Of a stretch of DNA of 48,385 nucleotides, positions 45,453-48,385 are shown in pieces (the first letter of the stretch is position 1; the number at the start of each line of letters is the position of its first letter). The translations under genes were made by a program, and so were the position numbers. Below the pieces are notes generated by a model that did not search any database, was not told where the DNA came from, and saw nothing but the letters and a program-made list of their open reading frames with translations. Source of the stretch: Firmicutes bacterium CAG:24053_14 (GTDB taxonomy: Bacteria > Bacillota > Clostridia > Oscillospirales > Oscillospiraceae). The stretch lies in the NCBI GenBank assembly GCA_001916715.1, contig MNSZ01000059.1, positions 1 to 48,385 of the forward strand, in the 5' to 3' direction.

Positions 45453-46430
45453 ATGAAAAAGAAGATCACAGCTTTAGTAATGGCTGCTGCAATGTGTCTG
45501 AGCGTTGCGGCATGCGGCTCATCGGATAACGGCGGCAGTGGAGATACCGCCAAGGATACCTACACCGTCGGCATATGCCAGCTGGTGCAGCACCAGGCGC
45601 TCGATGCGGCGACCCAGGGCTTTAAGGATGCTTTGAAGGAGGAGCTCGGCGACAAGGTCGAGTTTGTTGAGCAGAACGCCGCAAACGATATCCCGACCTG
45701 CGGCACCATCTGCAACGGCTTCGTTTCCGACGGCGTTGATCTCATCCTCGCAAACGCGACACCGGCGCTTCAGGCGGCAACCGCAGCTACCCAGTCAATT
45801 CCCATCCTCGGCACCGCAGTTACAGAGTACGGCGTCGCGCTTGATATAGATAACTTCTCCGGTACCGTCGGCGGCAACGTATCCGGTACCTCCGATCTCG
45901 CCCCTCTGGATCAGCAGGCTGCAATGTTCTCCGAGCTTCTCCCCGATGCAAAGACCGTCGGTATCCTCTACTGCTCGGCTGAGGCAAACTCCGTATATCA
46001 GGCAGACGTAGTTAAGGCCGCTCTTGAGGACAAGGGCATCACCGTTAAGATCTACACCTTTGCAGACTCCAACGACGTTGCAACCGTAACCGCGACCGCA
46101 TGTGACGAATGCGACGCACTTTACATCCCCACCGATAACACCGCCGCTTCCTGTGCCGAGGCAATAAACAATGTTGCTCTGCCTAAGAAGACCCCCATTA
46201 TCACAGGCGAGGAAGGCATTGCAAAGGGCTGCGGCATCGCAACTCTGTCCATCGACTACTATGAGCTCGGCGTTACCACCGGCAAGATGGCTGCAAAGAT
46301 CCTCACCGGTGAGAGCGATATCTCCACCATGCCCATCGAGTACTACCAGAACCCCGTCAAGAAGTACAACGCAGACATCTGCGAGCAGCTTGGTATCACC
46401 GTTCCTTCCGATTACACCGCTATCGGCTAA
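45453..46430 (+). CDS. TrpX-type ABC importer 2, substrate-binding lipoprotein
   Basis: 325 residues from the ATG at 45453 (AAGGAG 9 bases upstream; the longer frame runs through the attenuator). Signal peptide KKKITALVMAAAMCLSV then AACGSS lipobox and Gly/Ser linker. ABC_sub_bind fold: TYTVGICQLVQHQALDAATQ, ILANATPALQAATAATQSIP, VGILYCSAEANSVYQADVVK and ALYIPTDNTAASCAEAINNV. It is paralogous to the lipoprotein of system 1 but clearly diverged (QLVQHQALD against NYVDDASLN), so a different ligand is likely. Confidence 0.92.
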   Translation: MKKKITALVMAAAMCLSVAACGSSDNGGSGDTAKDTYTVGICQLVQHQALDAATQGFKDALKEELGDKVEFVEQNAANDIPTCGTICNGFVSDGVDLILANATPALQAATAATQSIPILGTAVTEYGVALDIDNFSGTVGGNVSGTSDLAPLDQQAAMFSELLPDAKTVGILYCSAEANSVYQADVVKAALEDKGITVKIYTFADSNDVATVTATACDECDALYIPTDNTAASCAEAINNVALPKKTPIITGEEGIAKGCGIATLSIDYYELGVTTGKMAAKILTGESDISTMPIEYYQNPVKKYNADICEQLGITVPSDYTAIG

Positions 46431-46474
46431 TTAATCGTAATTGCTAACCAATCAACCGAAATGAGGTCTGAAAA

Positions 46475-47458
46475 ATGACGATGTCCGTTTACCTGTCCGC
46501 TCTGAGCGTGACAAACCTTATATCAAGAATGCCTGCTGCCGTTGCGCAGGGCATCATATGGGGACTCATGGCGCTGGGCGTGTTTATAACCTTCCGACTG
46601 CTGGATATACCCGATATGACCGTTGACGGTTCGTTCGCGACCGGCGGTGCGGTCACGGTAATGCTCCTGCTTGCCGGTATGCCTGCATGGGCGGCACTGC
46701 TCATAGCCATAGTTGTAGGCGTGCTCACGGGTCTGTGCACCGGCCTTCTGCATACAAAGCTCGGTATTCCTGCGATTCTCGCCGGTATACTCACGCAGTT
46801 TGCGCTGTATTCGATCAACCTGCGCATCATGACAAAGGCCAATCAGACAGCCAGCGTGCAGAAGTTCGGCATGTTCTGGGAGAACGGAAACGGATTCCTC
46901 GTCTCCTCACTGCATATTCCGCAGGCAATATTGGTCGGCCTTGTCCTTGCAGCGATAATAGTTGCTCTTTCTTACTGGTACTTCGGTACCGAGCAGGGCA
47001 GTGCATTGCGCGCTACAGGCAATAATCCGGCGATGAGCCGTGCACAGGGCATCCATATCGGCACGATGAAGGTCATCGGACTCGGCATCTCAAACGGCAT
47101 AGTCGCCCTCGCAGGCGGCCTTATGACTCAGTTCCAGGGCACTGCCGACGTCAGCATGGGCCGCGGCGCCATAGTAATCGGCCTTGCGGCGATCGTCATC
47201 GGTGAGATCCTGTGCGACGCTATCTTCAGCAAGGGCTGCAACTTCGCCGTAAAGCTCTGCTTTATCATATTCGGCGGCATTGTCTACTACGCGGTCATGG
47301 TCGTCATCCTCTGGCTGAAGCTTGACCCGAACGACCTTAAGCTGTTCACGGCCATCATCGTTGCCGCCTTCCTTGCGATACCGCAGCTCAAGGCGCAGTC
47401 GAAAAGCTCGTTTTCACGCTCTAAGAAGAGAACAGTAAGCGGAAGGAGCGATGCGTAA
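46475..47458 (+). CDS. TrpX-type ABC importer 2, permease
   Basis: 327 residues; AGGTC weak SD 8-9 bases before the ATG. About eight TM spans of the LivH-like class: WGLMALGVFITFRLLDIPDM, VDGSFATGGAVTVMLLLAGM, GSALRATGNNPAMSRAQGIH (coupling loop), GGLMTQFQGTADVSMGRGAI. The Ser/Lys/Arg-rich tail (QSKSSFSRSKKRTVSG) is cytoplasmic. Its stop shares a base with the ATPase start. Confidence 0.93.
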   Translation: MTMSVYLSALSVTNLISRMPAAVAQGIIWGLMALGVFITFRLLDIPDMTVDGSFATGGAVTVMLLLAGMPAWAALLIAIVVGVLTGLCTGLLHTKLGIPAILAGILTQFALYSINLRIMTKANQTASVQKFGMFWENGNGFLVSSLHIPQAILVGLVLAAIIVALSYWYFGTEQGSALRATGNNPAMSRAQGIHIGTMKVIGLGISNGIVALAGGLMTQFQGTADVSMGRGAIVIGLAAIVIGEILCDAIFSKGCNFAVKLCFIIFGGIVYYAVMVVILWLKLDPNDLKLFTAIIVAAFLAIPQLKAQSKSSFSRSKKRTVSGRSDA

Positions 47459-48252
47459 TGCTGGAGATAAAGAATGTTTCAAAGACCTTTAATGCAGGAA
47501 CGATAAACGAAAAGCGCGCGCTGACAGACCTCAGCCTCAGCCTGAATGACGGCGACTTCGTTACCGTTATCGGCGGCAACGGCGCGGGCAAATCGACGCT
47601 TCTTAACGCTGTTGCGGGCGTGTGGCCGGTCGATTCCGGATCTATACTCATCGACGGCGAGGACGTCACCGGCATGCCCGAGTACAAAAGAGCAAAGTAC
47701 ATCGGCCGTGTTTTCCAGGATCCCATGATGGGCACCGCGCCCAACATGCAGATCGAAGAAAACCTCGCTCTGGCCTATCGCCGCGGAAGAAAACGCGGAC
47801 TCAAATGGGGCGTTACGAACGCCGAACGTGAGATATACCGCGAAAAGCTTGCGACCCTCGGCCTCGGCCTTGAGGACAGGCTCACTGCCAAGGTCGGACT
47901 GCTATCCGGCGGCCAGCGTCAGGCGCTGACGCTGCTGATGGCTTCGCTTCAGACCCCGAAGCTGCTGCTTTTGGACGAGCATACCGCAGCTCTCGACCCC
48001 GCGACGGCCAAAAAGGTCCTTGAGCTTTCCGATAAGATCATAAGCGACAATAAGCTGACGGCGCTCATGATAACCCATAATATGACCGACGCCATCCGCC
48101 ACGGCAACCGCCTGATCATGATGGACAGGGGCAAAATAGTCCTCGATATATCCGGCGAGGAAAAAAGCCGCCTGACCAAGGCCGATCTTCTCGAGCGCTT
48201 TGCCGAAAAGGCCGGCGTTCAGGAGGAGACTGATTCCGTCCTGCTGTCGTAA
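47458..48252 (+). CDS. TrpX-type ABC importer 2, ATP-binding protein
   Basis: 264 residues. Walker A VIGGNGAGKSTLLNAVAGVW, signature LLSGGQRQALTLLMASLQTP, Walker B LLLLDEHTAALDPATAKKV, switch His in MITHNMTDAIRHGN. It differs from the system-1 ATPase by an Arg-rich insert (YRRGRKRGLKWGV). Last gene of the lipoprotein-permease-ATPase set. Confidence 0.94.
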   Translation: MLEIKNVSKTFNAGTINEKRALTDLSLSLNDGDFVTVIGGNGAGKSTLLNAVAGVWPVDSGSILIDGEDVTGMPEYKRAKYIGRVFQDPMMGTAPNMQIEENLALAYRRGRKRGLKWGVTNAEREIYREKLATLGLGLEDRLTAKVGLLSGGQRQALTLLMASLQTPKLLLLDEHTAALDPATAKKVLELSDKIISDNKLTALMITHNMTDAIRHGNRLIMMDRGKIVLDISGEEKSRLTKADLLERFAEKAGVQEETDSVLLS

Positions 48253-48308
48253 ATTTCAAATTGTTATTGCACCGCCCGCGAGGATGGACGGGTGTCCGTA
48301 AAACAGTT

Positions 48309-48343
48309 AATCCTCCGTATGGCTTAGACCATGCGGAGGATTT
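48309..48343 (+). promoter_or_regulatory. hairpin that pairs with the SD of the last gene, or terminator
   Basis: AATCCTCCGTATGG (48309-48322) pairs with CCATGCGGAGGATT (48329-48342), one G-U. The 3' arm contains GGAGGA, the SD of the ATG at 48348. The tail TTTGTTT is weak for a terminator. Confidence 0.5.
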
Positions 48344-48347
48344 GTTT

Positions 48348-48385
48348 ATGTCTAATCTTCAAACTTGCTGGCGGCAAACGGTTTG
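48348..48385 (+). CDS. start of a gene cut by the window end
   Basis: ATG at 48348, 7 bases after GGAGGA, followed by 12 open codons (MSNLQTCWRQTV) to the edge. Too short to identify. Confidence 0.4.
   Translation, partial: MSNLQTCWRQTV

Noticed and set aside
1..48385. CRISPR arrays, rRNA genes, intact insertion sequences or a replication origin.
   Set aside because: No regularly spaced repeats, no rRNA-like blocks, no full transposase and no DnaA-box cluster were seen; the only recombinase sequences are the two stubs near 25100.

Overview
The window reads as chromosomal DNA of an anaerobic gut-type Firmicute, class Clostridia and most likely the order Oscillospirales. The signs are strong SD sequences, consensus TTGACA/TATAAT promoters, a T-box leader, RNase Y, TrpX-type ABC importers, 2-hydroxyacyl-CoA dehydratase-like proteins, EFR1 ferredoxin, SLH repeats and the absence of respiratory-chain genes. 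The species assignment is inference.

Layout. 1-3480 is the downstream end of an RHS/YD-repeat polymorphic toxin locus: the tip of one RHS protein with a membrane-type immunity candidate, an 'orphan' RHS tip with its own promoter, a GIY-YIG-like toxin domain and an Imm26-like partner, then a displaced YD-repeat fragment. 3492-6856 (minus) is a surface/sugar operon: PMT-type glycosyltransferase with a discoidin insert, rpiB and a DUF4015 membrane protein. 6962-8766 is rny (RNase Y) behind a long stem-rich leader. 8857-9404 (minus) holds two very short genes, each with its own promoter, similar mRNA 5' end and terminator. 9483-11327 has an unknown protein, an EFR1 ferredoxin and a divergent TetR regulator, followed by an intergenic repeat element. 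11576-14650 carries a RodA-type SEDS gene that seems to start at AUU, tsaE-tsaB, and a upp gene broken by a net 26-nt deletion. 14706-17867 (minus) is a polysaccharide cluster (GT4, DUF4330, O-antigen ligase-like).

18051-24717 is a five-gene operon (GlpA-like, GlpB-like, DUF1667, FGGY kinase, alkyl-DHAP-synthase-like flavoprotein) behind a promoter whose spacer holds a perfect palindrome. It looks like oxidation and phosphorylation of glycerol-3-phosphate/DHAP or a related polyol. A tRNA-Val(CAC) follows, with integrase and serine-recombinase debris downstream. 25339-28350 has a membrane protein, an OmpR/HK two-component pair and a small unknown protein.

28410-36216 is the most unusual locus: a divergent TetR regulator, a 922-residue Fe-S/GltD-like flavoprotein, HypA and HypB with no hydrogenase in view, two HgdB/HgdA-like 2-hydroxyacyl-CoA dehydratase-family subunits with no activase in view, and a 55-residue single-TM protein. 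36273-38774 is an SGNH/MBOAT O-acylation pair, 39016-40494 a CstA-type transporter. 40544-41358 is a small protein divergent from three tandem XRE regulators with palindromic operators between them. 41412-48252 contains two TrpX-type ABC importers transcribed away from each other. One is under a T-box; the other follows an SLH-domain remnant and an attenuator-like hairpin. A further gene starts at the right edge.
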